NCBI RefSeq assembly: GCF_003012735.1 | Contig: NZ_PXYI01000005.1 | Coordinates: forward strand, 248,001 to 312,000 | From: Allosphingosinicella deserti | GTDB taxonomy: Bacteria > Pseudomonadota > Alphaproteobacteria > Sphingomonadales > Sphingomonadaceae | DNA length: 64,000 nucleotides | Direction of reading: 5' to 3' | In this document: positions 43,812 through 51,309 of the stretch, in pieces | How the letters are laid out: each line of letters begins with the position of its first letter | Position numbering within the stretch: the stretch's first letter is position 1 | Program-made: the position numbers and the translations under genes | Notes under the pieces: generated by a model | Seen by the model: the letters and a program-made list of their open reading frames with translations, nothing else | Database searches by the model: none | What the model was told of the DNA's origin: nothing

Positions 43812-43997
43812 TCAGGCGGCGAGCGCGTATTGCTCGTAATTGGAGGCGAGCGGGCGATCGCCACAAAGAATGCGCACGCTTTGCGCGCCGGGGACACGAA
43901 GCCAGTCGCGGATGACCTGAAGATCGTTGTCGTAGCGCACGTAGCGGCGGGTCTCGGCGCCTTCGGCGGTGACGATCACGATGCTGTACGTCCTCAT
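43812..43997 (-). CDS. Small hypothetical protein, 61 residues
   Basis: A 61-residue protein with no membrane segment or signal. It begins MRTYSIVIVTAEGAETRRYVRYDNDLQVIRDWL and has a cysteine near the C-terminus. The pattern of strand-strand-helix suggests a small alpha/beta fold. The ATG at 43997 is supported by GAGAGGAAG upstream; the frame upstream to 44051 is not needed. It resembles sphingomonad conserved hypothetical proteins, function unknown. Confidence 0.65.
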   Translation of the reverse strand: MRTYSIVIVTAEGAETRRYVRYDNDLQVIRDWLRVPGAQSVRILCGDRPLASNYEQYALAA

Positions 43998-44111
43998 GGG
44001 ATCTTCCTCTCTTTGTCCGGAGAGAGTGACCGTTCCAGAGTTCGTCGTCACTTCCGTATCAATACAGATAGGGGAAGTGCGAGGTTCGGCGGGCGCGCGG
44101 AGCGCCGTCCT

Positions 44112-44759
44112 TCACTGCGCGACAGGTTTGCGCAGCAGGCGTCCGCGCAGATCCTCCATGCCGATCGCGTTGACCGCCGCCGAGCGATCTTCGGCGATGA
44201 GGATGGTCGCGATGTGGCCGAGGATCTGGCCCGCGAGATCGAAGCTCTGCAGCGCGCGCATGTGCCGGGCGAGGACTGCGGGCTCGTCGGACAATTCCTC
44301 GCCGAGCTGCTCGAGCAGCCGCCGGACGAATGCGAGCTCTTGCGACAGGCGCGCATCGAGATCGGCCTGCACCTCCGTCGTCTGATGGACAGGCGCCTGG
44401 GGGATGAATCCCGAACCGGTGCGGATCGCGGCCTGGATGGTGTCGACCCGGGTCTGGTCGCGGGTGGCACTGAGCGGCGCGCGAGATCCGGAAATCCAGT
44501 CGGTGACGCAGATCTTGCCGTCGAAATGCACGCCGCAGCGGCCGCCGGTCACCCACATGACGACACCCGCAATGGAGACGTCGAGCCGGCGAAGCGTGAA
44601 CGAGGCGCCGATATGCGGAAGCGCGGGGCCTTCGATCGCGGCCCCGGTTTCGGAAAGATTGCGGATGCGGACGGGCGCGTTCAAGGCGCCTGCCTCGATC
44701 GAGGCAGCCAGCATCAGATTTGTGCGCGGAGCGACCCTTCTATTCTCGTCCTGGTTCAC
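44112..44759 (-). CDS. PilZ domain protein
   Basis: A 215-residue cytoplasmic protein. The first 100 residues fit a PilZ domain (DENRRVAPRTNLMLAASIEAG, then VRIRNLSETGAAIEG, and GVHFDG), including an RxxxR-like opening (RRVAPR) and the [DN]xSxxG (NLSETG) motif that together bind cyclic di-GMP. The remaining 115 residues are a helical region with no recognised fold. The GTG at 44759 is chosen because a G-rich ribosome site (GGCGGGGGG) immediately precedes it and because the PilZ opening follows at once; a TTG at 44816 is the alternative. A GGDEF-EAL protein elsewhere in the window could supply c-di-GMP. Confidence 0.8.
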   Translation of the reverse strand: MNQDENRRVAPRTNLMLAASIEAGALNAPVRIRNLSETGAAIEGPALPHIGASFTLRRLDVSIAGVVMWVTGGRCGVHFDGKICVTDWISGSRAPLSATRDQTRVDTIQAAIRTGSGFIPQAPVHQTTEVQADLDARLSQELAFVRRLLEQLGEELSDEPAVLARHMRALQSFDLAGQILGHIATILIAEDRSAAVNAIGMEDLRGRLLRKPVAQ

Positions 44760-44933
44760 CCCCCCGCCGGGTGCGAAGCCGACGGACGATCCGAAAGTCA
44801 CCGATATTCCCCTCAAACCGCAGCCCGATGGTCCCCGGCATCATCTTGGCGATGGCTGGTTAACGACTGGTCAACGGAGCGACGAGATGATCCGGCAATT
44901 GTCGCCCCGGGGCTGAGACTGTACCGAAGGCCG

Positions 44934-45569
44934 ATGATCAGGCCCGTGCTGTTCGATTATTTCCGCTCCTCCGCGAGCTATCGCGTGCGCATCGCTCTTG
45001 CGCTCAAGGGCGTCGATCATGACCGTGTGGAGGTCAATCTGCTCGAAGGCGGGCAGCGGGAGGATTCCTATCGCGCCCGCAATCCGCAGGCGCTGGTCCC
45101 GATGCTGGAGGTGGACGGGCGGCGGATCGTGCAGAGCTTGGCGATCATCCAGTGGCTCGACCGCACTTATCCCGATCCTCCCCTGGTCCCGACCGATCCG
45201 TTCGATCAGGCGCACGTCCAGGCGCTTGCGCTCGCCATCGCCTGCGACATCCATCCGCTCAACAATCTGCGGGTGCTGAAGCACCTCGCCGGACCGCTTG
45301 GTGCGCCGCAGGAGGTGCGCGACGAATGGTACCGGCATTGGGTCAAGGAAGGATTGGCGGCGCTCGAGGCGACGGCCGCGGAGCGGAGCGGGCGCTTCCT
45401 GTTCGGCGACTCGCCGACGCTGGCCGACATCTGCCTGGTGCCGCAGATGTTCAATGCGCGCCGCTTCGCGGTGCCGCTCGAACCCTATCCGTTGCTGGTC
45501 CGCGTCGATGCGGAAGCAAGCCGGCACGAGGCCTTCGCCTCCGCCCATCCGGATCGCTTCCAACCCTGA
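44934..45569 (+). CDS. maiA: Maleylacetoacetate isomerase (zeta-class GST)
   Basis: A 211-residue zeta-class glutathione S-transferase that isomerises maleylacetoacetate to fumarylacetoacetate in tyrosine/homogentisate catabolism. Seen: RSSASYRVRIALALKG at the N-terminus (the Ser/Cys-x-x-x-R-V-R-I-A-L motif that binds glutathione), PMLEVDG, LAIIQWLDRTYP and the C-terminal helical domain with FGDSPTLADICLVPQM. ATG at 44934 follows GAAGG. It is 43 bp upstream of a class II aldolase gene on the same strand. No homogentisate dioxygenase or fumarylacetoacetase lies in the window, so the pathway is split here. Confidence 0.93.
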   Translation: MIRPVLFDYFRSSASYRVRIALALKGVDHDRVEVNLLEGGQREDSYRARNPQALVPMLEVDGRRIVQSLAIIQWLDRTYPDPPLVPTDPFDQAHVQALALAIACDIHPLNNLRVLKHLAGPLGAPQEVRDEWYRHWVKEGLAALEATAAERSGRFLFGDSPTLADICLVPQMFNARRFAVPLEPYPLLVRVDAEASRHEAFASAHPDRFQP

Positions 45570-45612
45570 GCCGCGAACGCTATAGCGGGCGAAAGACACA
45601 AGGAGAGGCTGT

Positions 45613-46431
45613 ATGGGCCGCGTCGACGCGATCAACCGGGGCATGGCGGAGGTTTCGCCGCTCGCCTCGATCGACATTCCCTCGCTTCAGGGCAAGGTCA
45701 GCGAAGCCGAGTGGAAGGTTCGGGTCGATTTGGCCGCCGCCTATCGACTGATTGCATATTTCGGGTGGGACGACCTGATCTTCACCCACCTGTCCGCGCG
45801 CGTACCGGGCCCGGAGCATCACTTCCTGCTCAATCCGTACAATCTGATGTTCGAGGAGGTGACCGCCTCGAGCCTCGTCAAGGTCGACCTCCACGGCATA
45901 CCCGTGGAACCGACCCCTTTCATCACCAACCCCGCCGGCTTCACCATCCACTCGGCGGTTCACATGGCGCGTGAGGATGCCCATGCGGTGATCCACCTGC
46001 ACACGCCGCACGGCCAGGCCGTGTCCGCCCATGCCGAGGGGTTGCTGCCGATCACCCAGACGGCGATGCTGATCCGCGACGAGGTCGCCTATCACGATTA
46101 TGAGGGCGTAGCCGTCGACCTCGACGAGCGCGAGCGGTTGGTCGCCCATCTCGGCGGCAAGAGCGCGATGCTGCTGCGGAACCATGGCACGCTGGCGGTC
46201 GGGGAAACGGTCGGCGAGGCGTTCCTCAAGATCTATTTCCTCGAACGTGCCTGCGAAGCCCAGATTCTCGCCCTCTCGGCCGGCGAGGCTAATCTCAACA
46301 ACCCACCCCAGGGTTCCCCCGAAGTTACCGCGCAACAAGGCAAGGTCGGCCTCAAGATGGCGGCCGGCGCGCTCGCCTGGCCGGCATTGCTGCGCAAGGC
46401 CTACCGGCTCGATCCGAGCTTCGCCAGCTGA
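45613..46431 (+). CDS. Class II aldolase/adducin family protein
   Basis: A 272-residue class II aldolase/adducin-domain protein. The metal-binding histidines are in HLHTPHG and RNHGTLAVG, with FTHLSARV and an F-LLNPYNLMFEEV segment typical of the family. Bacterial relatives act on sugar phosphates or as decarboxylases, but this subgroup (with a long C-terminal tail) is not assigned a substrate. AAGGAGAGG lies upstream of the ATG. It follows maiA closely and could be co-transcribed with it. It is not fused to an SDR domain. Confidence 0.88.
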   Translation: MGRVDAINRGMAEVSPLASIDIPSLQGKVSEAEWKVRVDLAAAYRLIAYFGWDDLIFTHLSARVPGPEHHFLLNPYNLMFEEVTASSLVKVDLHGIPVEPTPFITNPAGFTIHSAVHMAREDAHAVIHLHTPHGQAVSAHAEGLLPITQTAMLIRDEVAYHDYEGVAVDLDERERLVAHLGGKSAMLLRNHGTLAVGETVGEAFLKIYFLERACEAQILALSAGEANLNNPPQGSPEVTAQQGKVGLKMAAGALAWPALLRKAYRLDPSFAS

Positions 46432-46560
46432 GCCGGAGCGCCTCCAAATCCTGTCGAAAATGGATCAGTCCCTTCCCCGCTGTTACCGCTGAACGTTCAT
46501 AACCTTCTCTGCCGGGCCGATGCTGCGTGAGGGGTCACGCGCGCTCGCAGGGGAGGGGAT

Positions 46561-48279
46561 ATGGATCTCGATTATGCGGTGATCGGCGGTGGCGTTGCCG
46601 GCGCCTATACGGCGTGGCGCCTCCAGCAGGATCGCGGCGCCGACAACGCCATCGGCCTGTTCGAATATAGCGATCGCATCGGCGGCCGACTCTACTCCGT
46701 CACCGTCCCCGGCGTGCCGAGCATCAAGGCCGAGCTCGGCGGGATGCGCTATATCCCCGATTCTCATAAGATGGTGGCCGACCTCGTCGATCATCTGAAG
46801 CTGCCGACCCGAAACTTCCCGATGGGCGCTCCCGATCCGGTCGGCGCCAATTGCAACCTCTTCTATCTTCGCGGTCGCCACATGCGGCTGCACGAGCTCT
46901 CGGATCCGGCGAAGGTGCCGTACAATCTCGCCTGGTCCGAACGCGGGCTCGGGCCGACCAACCTGCAGGTGCAGGTGATGAACAACATCTACCCAGGCTT
47001 CGCCGATCTTTCGCTTTGCGATCAGATGAAGATCAAGGTCTTCGGCCAGCCGATGTGGAAATACGGGTTCTGGGATCTCATGTTCCGGGTGCTCTCCAAC
47101 GAGGGCTATCAGTTCATGAAGGATGCCGGCGGCTACGACGCCAACGTCGCCAATGCCAATGCGGTGACACAGCTTCCCGCGACCGAATATGGCGACGAGA
47201 CCCAGTATCTGACCTTGTGCGACGGCTATCAGAAGCTGCCGCTGACCCTTGCCGAGCGCTTCACCGCCTTGCCCGGCGGCAAGCTTGCCGGCGGCGATCG
47301 CATCGCCATGAACCGCTGCCTCAAGGAGATCCGGATCTGGGAGGGCGATTATCGCTACGAGCTCGTCTTCCAGCCGACGGTGACCGAGAACGCCTCCACG
47401 CGGATGGCTGCCGCGGAGCCGATCGTGGTGCGCGCGAAACATCTGGTGCTCGCGCTGCCGCGGCGCTCGATCGAGCTGATCAAGAGCGAGATCTTCGAGG
47501 CGGAGCCGCTGAAGAGCAGCCTCGGTTCGGTCCTGATCCAGAGCGCCTTCAAATTGTTCATGGCCTATCAACAGCCCTGGTGGCGAAGCCTCGGCCTCGT
47601 CGCGGGGCGGTCGGTCACCGATCTCCCCGTCCGTCAGATCTTCTATTTCGGCACCGAGGGCGAGCAATCCGGCGGCGATCCGACGATGAACTCGCTGCTG
47701 ATGGCGAGCTATAACGACATCTCGACGGTGCCGTTCTGGAAGGGGCTGGAGATCGGCGAGCGCTACATGGGGCCGAACAATCCCTGCATTCCGCAATCGC
47801 CGGACGAGGCCTCGCCGGTCACCCCATATGACGCCACCCGGCTGATGGTCGAAGCCGCCAACACCCAGATCGCCGCGGTCCACGCGCTGCCGTCGATCCC
47901 GATGCCTTATGCGGCGGTCTACCATACGTGGAACGAGGATCCCTATGGCGGCGGCTGGCATGAATGGAAGGCCGGCTACCGGCTCGACAAGATCATGTGG
48001 CAGATGCTGAAGCCGCTTCCCGATCAGGACATCCACATCGTCGGCGAGGCCTATTCCTACGGCCAGGGCTGGGTCGAAGGATCGCTCACCACTGCCGAGC
48101 AGATGCTCCAGACCCACATGGGCCTGACGCCGCCGATATGGCTCGATCCCAATTACCAGCTCATGCCGGCGCCCGATGGCGGGTGCGGGGAGGTCGAGGG
48201 GTGCCTGCAGAGCTTTGACACCGCAGAGGTCCTGGCCGGCGCGACTCCGAGCTGCTTCGGCAGAAAGCAGATCAGCTGA
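46561..48279 (+). CDS. FAD-dependent amine/L-amino-acid oxidase
   Basis: A 572-residue flavin-dependent amine oxidase family protein. Seen: dinucleotide motif VIGGGVAGAYTAWRLQQ at the start, ...RIGGRLYSV, ELGGMRY, a middle substrate domain, and the C-terminal flavin motif GEAYSYGQGWVEGSLTTAEQML. There is no signal peptide, so it is cytoplasmic. It would oxidise an amine or L-amino acid to an imine, releasing NH3 and H2O2 after hydrolysis. A strong GGGGAGGGG ribosome site precedes the ATG. Its TGA overlaps the start of a ThDP-dependent 2-oxo-acid decarboxylase by one base, so the two products probably act in sequence. Confidence 0.87.
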   Translation: MDLDYAVIGGGVAGAYTAWRLQQDRGADNAIGLFEYSDRIGGRLYSVTVPGVPSIKAELGGMRYIPDSHKMVADLVDHLKLPTRNFPMGAPDPVGANCNLFYLRGRHMRLHELSDPAKVPYNLAWSERGLGPTNLQVQVMNNIYPGFADLSLCDQMKIKVFGQPMWKYGFWDLMFRVLSNEGYQFMKDAGGYDANVANANAVTQLPATEYGDETQYLTLCDGYQKLPLTLAERFTALPGGKLAGGDRIAMNRCLKEIRIWEGDYRYELVFQPTVTENASTRMAAAEPIVVRAKHLVLALPRRSIELIKSEIFEAEPLKSSLGSVLIQSAFKLFMAYQQPWWRSLGLVAGRSVTDLPVRQIFYFGTEGEQSGGDPTMNSLLMASYNDISTVPFWKGLEIGERYMGPNNPCIPQSPDEASPVTPYDATRLMVEAANTQIAAVHALPSIPMPYAAVYHTWNEDPYGGGWHEWKAGYRLDKIMWQMLKPLPDQDIHIVGEAYSYGQGWVEGSLTTAEQMLQTHMGLTPPIWLDPNYQLMPAPDGGCGEVEGCLQSFDTAEVLAGATPSCFGRKQIS

Positions 48280-50021
48280 TGGCCGCGCCCGTTTACAGCG
48301 TCGCCCAATATCTGGTCGACCGCCTCGCCCAATGCGGGCTTGGCCATGTCTTCGCCGTGCCGGGCGATTACGCCTCGCACTTCCTCGATGCGCTCGACGG
48401 GACGAACGGCATCGTCCGGGTGCCGAACATCAACGAGCTCGGCAGCGGCTATGCCGCCGACGGCTATGCGCGCTTCCGCGGCATCGGCGCGGCGTGCATC
48501 CAATATGGCGTCGGCACCTTTTCGGCGCTGAACTGCGCGGCCGGCGCGTTCGTCGAGCGGGTGCCGGTGGCGTTCATCTCGGCAAGCCCGTCCACCAAGG
48601 ATCGTGCCCTCGAGACCACGCAGAGCATCCTCTTCCACCATTCGACCGGCGATCTCGATGCGGACCGGGACATCTTCTCGGAGGTGACGGTCGCGTCGGT
48701 GATCGTCGAGGATCCGTCGCTGGCGCCGGCGCAGATCGACGCGGCGATCATCGCGATGCTCAGCCACCGGCGGCCGATCTATATCGAGGTTCTGCAGGAT
48801 GTGTGGGTGCTCGACTGCGCCCGGCCGGAGGGTTCGCTCGCGCCGCTCGAGGCAGGCAGTGATCCGCAGGCACTGGCAGCCCTGGTCGATGCCGCCTGGG
48901 CTCGGATCGTCGCGGCCGAGCGGCCGGTGCTCTGGGCCGGCATCGATATACAGCGCTTCGGCCTTCAGGATTTGCTGCAATCCGTCGTCGACGCGAGCGG
49001 ACTGCCGTTCACCACCACCAGCCTCGGCAAGACGGTGCTGGACGAGGCGCAGCCGCAGTATATCGGCACCTATGCCGGGCCGGCGTCACCGGCCGGAACC
49101 CGCGCGGCGATGAGGTCGTGCGACTGCCCGATCGCGCTCGGGACGATCATCACCGACGATTATCTCGACATCATGGCATCGAGCTTCGGCGAGATGATCG
49201 AAGTGAATGACGAGGAGGCGCGGGTCGGCTGGGCCTATTACCCCGGCGTCGCGCTGCGCGACTTCCTGTCGGCGCTCGCCGACCGGTTCGAAGCCGATCC
49301 GGCCTTTCCCCGCACCTGCTGGGCGTCGGTCTCAGAATGCGACGACGAAGCGGAGGAGGATGCCTCCCCCGGTGCGCTCACCTACACGCGATTCTATCGG
49401 CAGCTGACCGGCTGGCTCAAGGAGTCGGATCTGCTTGGGGAAACCGTGCTCGTTCTCGGCGAGAGCACGTCGCTCTACGTGTTCGGCAATCTGTTCGGCC
49501 TGGGGCAAAACGGCTTCGTCGCGCAGGCAGCCTGGGGTTCGCTTGGCCACGAGACAGGTTGCGCGCTCGGTGTCGCGCTCGGATCCGGCAAGCGCCCGTT
49601 CGTGGTCGCCGGCGACGGCGGCTTCATGATGATCTGCCAGGAAGTATCGAGCCTGGTCCGTGCGAAAATTCCCGCCGTGATCTTCGTGATGAGCAACAAG
49701 GGCTATGCCATCGAGCAGGCCTTCGTGAATCTCGAGGCGTTCGAGCCCGGCGGAAGCTTCGCGCCGTTCGACGTGCTTCCCGCATGGGATTATGGCGCGC
49801 TCGCGCAGGCGTTCGGCGCGAGGGGTTTCCGGGCCGAGACCAAGGAGGCGCTTGCCGACATCCTGGGCGAGGTTCGTGGGCTCACCGACATCCCCGCCTT
49901 GGTCGAGATCGTCATTCCCGAAAAGGATCTCGCACCGCAGCTGGCGCGGCTGGCAAAAGCGCCGGTGCCCGAGCGGAAATATTACCGCACGCCGATCCCG
50001 GGGCCGACCGGCGGCGCCTGA
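48279..50021 (+). CDS. Thiamine-diphosphate 2-oxo-acid decarboxylase (PDC/IPDC type)
   Basis: A 580-residue ThDP-dependent enzyme of the pyruvate/indolepyruvate decarboxylase group. The three domains are visible: N-terminal pyrimidine-binding with the conserved Glu in NELGSGYAADGYAR, a middle domain, and C-terminal ThDP/Mg site AGDGGFMMICQEV followed by MSNKGYAIE. It would decarboxylate a 2-oxo acid to an aldehyde. Its start overlaps the stop of the amino-acid oxidase gene, so the two form a likely amino acid to oxo acid to aldehyde route. Which acid is used cannot be read here. A minus-strand MFS gene ends 5 bp after it. Confidence 0.9.
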   Translation: MAAPVYSVAQYLVDRLAQCGLGHVFAVPGDYASHFLDALDGTNGIVRVPNINELGSGYAADGYARFRGIGAACIQYGVGTFSALNCAAGAFVERVPVAFISASPSTKDRALETTQSILFHHSTGDLDADRDIFSEVTVASVIVEDPSLAPAQIDAAIIAMLSHRRPIYIEVLQDVWVLDCARPEGSLAPLEAGSDPQALAALVDAAWARIVAAERPVLWAGIDIQRFGLQDLLQSVVDASGLPFTTTSLGKTVLDEAQPQYIGTYAGPASPAGTRAAMRSCDCPIALGTIITDDYLDIMASSFGEMIEVNDEEARVGWAYYPGVALRDFLSALADRFEADPAFPRTCWASVSECDDEAEEDASPGALTYTRFYRQLTGWLKESDLLGETVLVLGESTSLYVFGNLFGLGQNGFVAQAAWGSLGHETGCALGVALGSGKRPFVVAGDGGFMMICQEVSSLVRAKIPAVIFVMSNKGYAIEQAFVNLEAFEPGGSFAPFDVLPAWDYGALAQAFGARGFRAETKEALADILGEVRGLTDIPALVEIVIPEKDLAPQLARLAKAPVPERKYYRTPIPGPTGGA

Positions 50022-50026
50022 CGGGC

Positions 50027-51289
50027 TCAGCCGCGATACCAGTCCCGCGCCAGGCGCCGCGAGGCGACGAAGTAGAGCAGGGCGCTGAGCAGATAGAAGC
50101 CGAGCCCGTAAAGGATCGAATATTGCAGCGAGTCGGCGCCGTGCTCGGCCTTGAGCCGGTCCGACATCCAACCGAGGAAGTAGTTCCCGACCGCAATCCC
50201 GATCAGATTGTTGATGAACAGGAAGCTCGCGCTGGTCGTCGAGCGCATGTTGGCGGGGACGATGTGCTGTATGGCCGAGATCACCGGCCCGAGCCAGGCG
50301 AGCGCGAGCATCTGGCCGAGCGCGAACAGCAGCCACGCGGACCACAGATTGGGTGCGAACAGGCCCAGGGCGAATGCCGGTGCGGCGATCAGGAAGCAGG
50401 TGGCCGGAATCAGCGCGTAGCGGCCAGGATGGGCGGGGCCGACGCGATCGCCGATCCAGCCGCCGAGCCAGGTGCCGGCGACTCCGCCGACAAGGACGAT
50501 CGAGCCGTAGAACCACCCGACGGCGCTGAGCGGCAGATCGAAGCTGCGGTTGAAGAAGCTCGGCAGCCAGAAGATCAGGCCGTAGCCGAGGATCGAGCCG
50601 GAGGCGGCGCCGAACGAGAGCAGCCAGAAGCTGGGATTGCGGGCGAGCGCGGCCATCACCACGCCGAGCGGCGGCGCCGGCGCGCTCACCGCCCCGTCGT
50701 CGCTGTCGAGCGCGCCGCGCTGCGGATCCTTGATCAGCAGCTTGATCAGCAACGCCGCCGGCAATCCGGCCAGGCCGACGATCAGGAAAGCGGAGCGCCA
50801 GCTCAGGTGCGAGGCGAGCCAGCCCCCGAAGAAGATGCCGAGCGCGGATCCCAGCGGAATGCCGAGCGAGAACACGGCCATCGCGCGGGCGCGCCGGCTC
50901 TTCGGGAAATAGTCGGAGATCAGCGAGTAAGAGGGGGCGATCCCGCCCGCCTCTCCGAAAGCGACTCCCATGCGGGCGGCGACGAGCTGCCCATAGCTCT
51001 GCACCAGGCCGCAGGCGGCGGTAAACAGGCTCCACACGGCGACCGAGCCGGCGATGATCGCAACCCGGCTCTTGCGGTCGGCCAGCCAGGCGATCGGGAT
51101 CGCGATCGTGCTGTAGAACAGCGCGAACACGACCCCGAGATAGCTCAGCGTCTTGTCGTCGAGATCGAATTCGGCGCGGATCGGCACGGCCAGCACGCCG
51201 ATGATCTGCCGGTCGATGAAGTTGAATATGTAGGCGAGGAGCAGGATCGCAAGAACGCGGCCTCCGCGACTGGTCTTGCGTTCGTCCAT
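50027..51289 (-). CDS. MFS transporter, spinster/ACS-like
   Basis: A 420-residue 12-TM major facilitator. Seen: first helix ILLLAYIFNFIDRQIIGVL, motif A-type loop AWLADRKSRV, then GFGEAGG-like VAFGEAGGIAP and STTSASFLFINNLIG near the eleventh helix. The F-N-F-[IM]DR opening and GEA pattern resemble spinster/sphingomonad catabolic permeases. GGGGAG lies before the ATG at 51289. It is 20 bp downstream of the TonB receptor gene and is the third gene of a hydrolase-receptor-permease operon, so inner-membrane uptake of the same substrate is a fair inference. Confidence 0.9.
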   Translation of the reverse strand: MDERKTSRGGRVLAILLLAYIFNFIDRQIIGVLAVPIRAEFDLDDKTLSYLGVVFALFYSTIAIPIAWLADRKSRVAIIAGSVAVWSLFTAACGLVQSYGQLVAARMGVAFGEAGGIAPSYSLISDYFPKSRRARAMAVFSLGIPLGSALGIFFGGWLASHLSWRSAFLIVGLAGLPAALLIKLLIKDPQRGALDSDDGAVSAPAPPLGVVMAALARNPSFWLLSFGAASGSILGYGLIFWLPSFFNRSFDLPLSAVGWFYGSIVLVGGVAGTWLGGWIGDRVGPAHPGRYALIPATCFLIAAPAFALGLFAPNLWSAWLLFALGQMLALAWLGPVISAIQHIVPANMRSTTSASFLFINNLIGIAVGNYFLGWMSDRLKAEHGADSLQYSILYGLGFYLLSALLYFVASRRLARDWYRG

Positions 51290-51309
51290 GCTCCCCACTT
51301 CCTTCTCGT

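Noticed and set aside
46483-48117. 544-codon minus-strand frame opposite the amino-acid oxidase
   Set aside because: Antisense shadow; the oxidase carries both flavin motifs.
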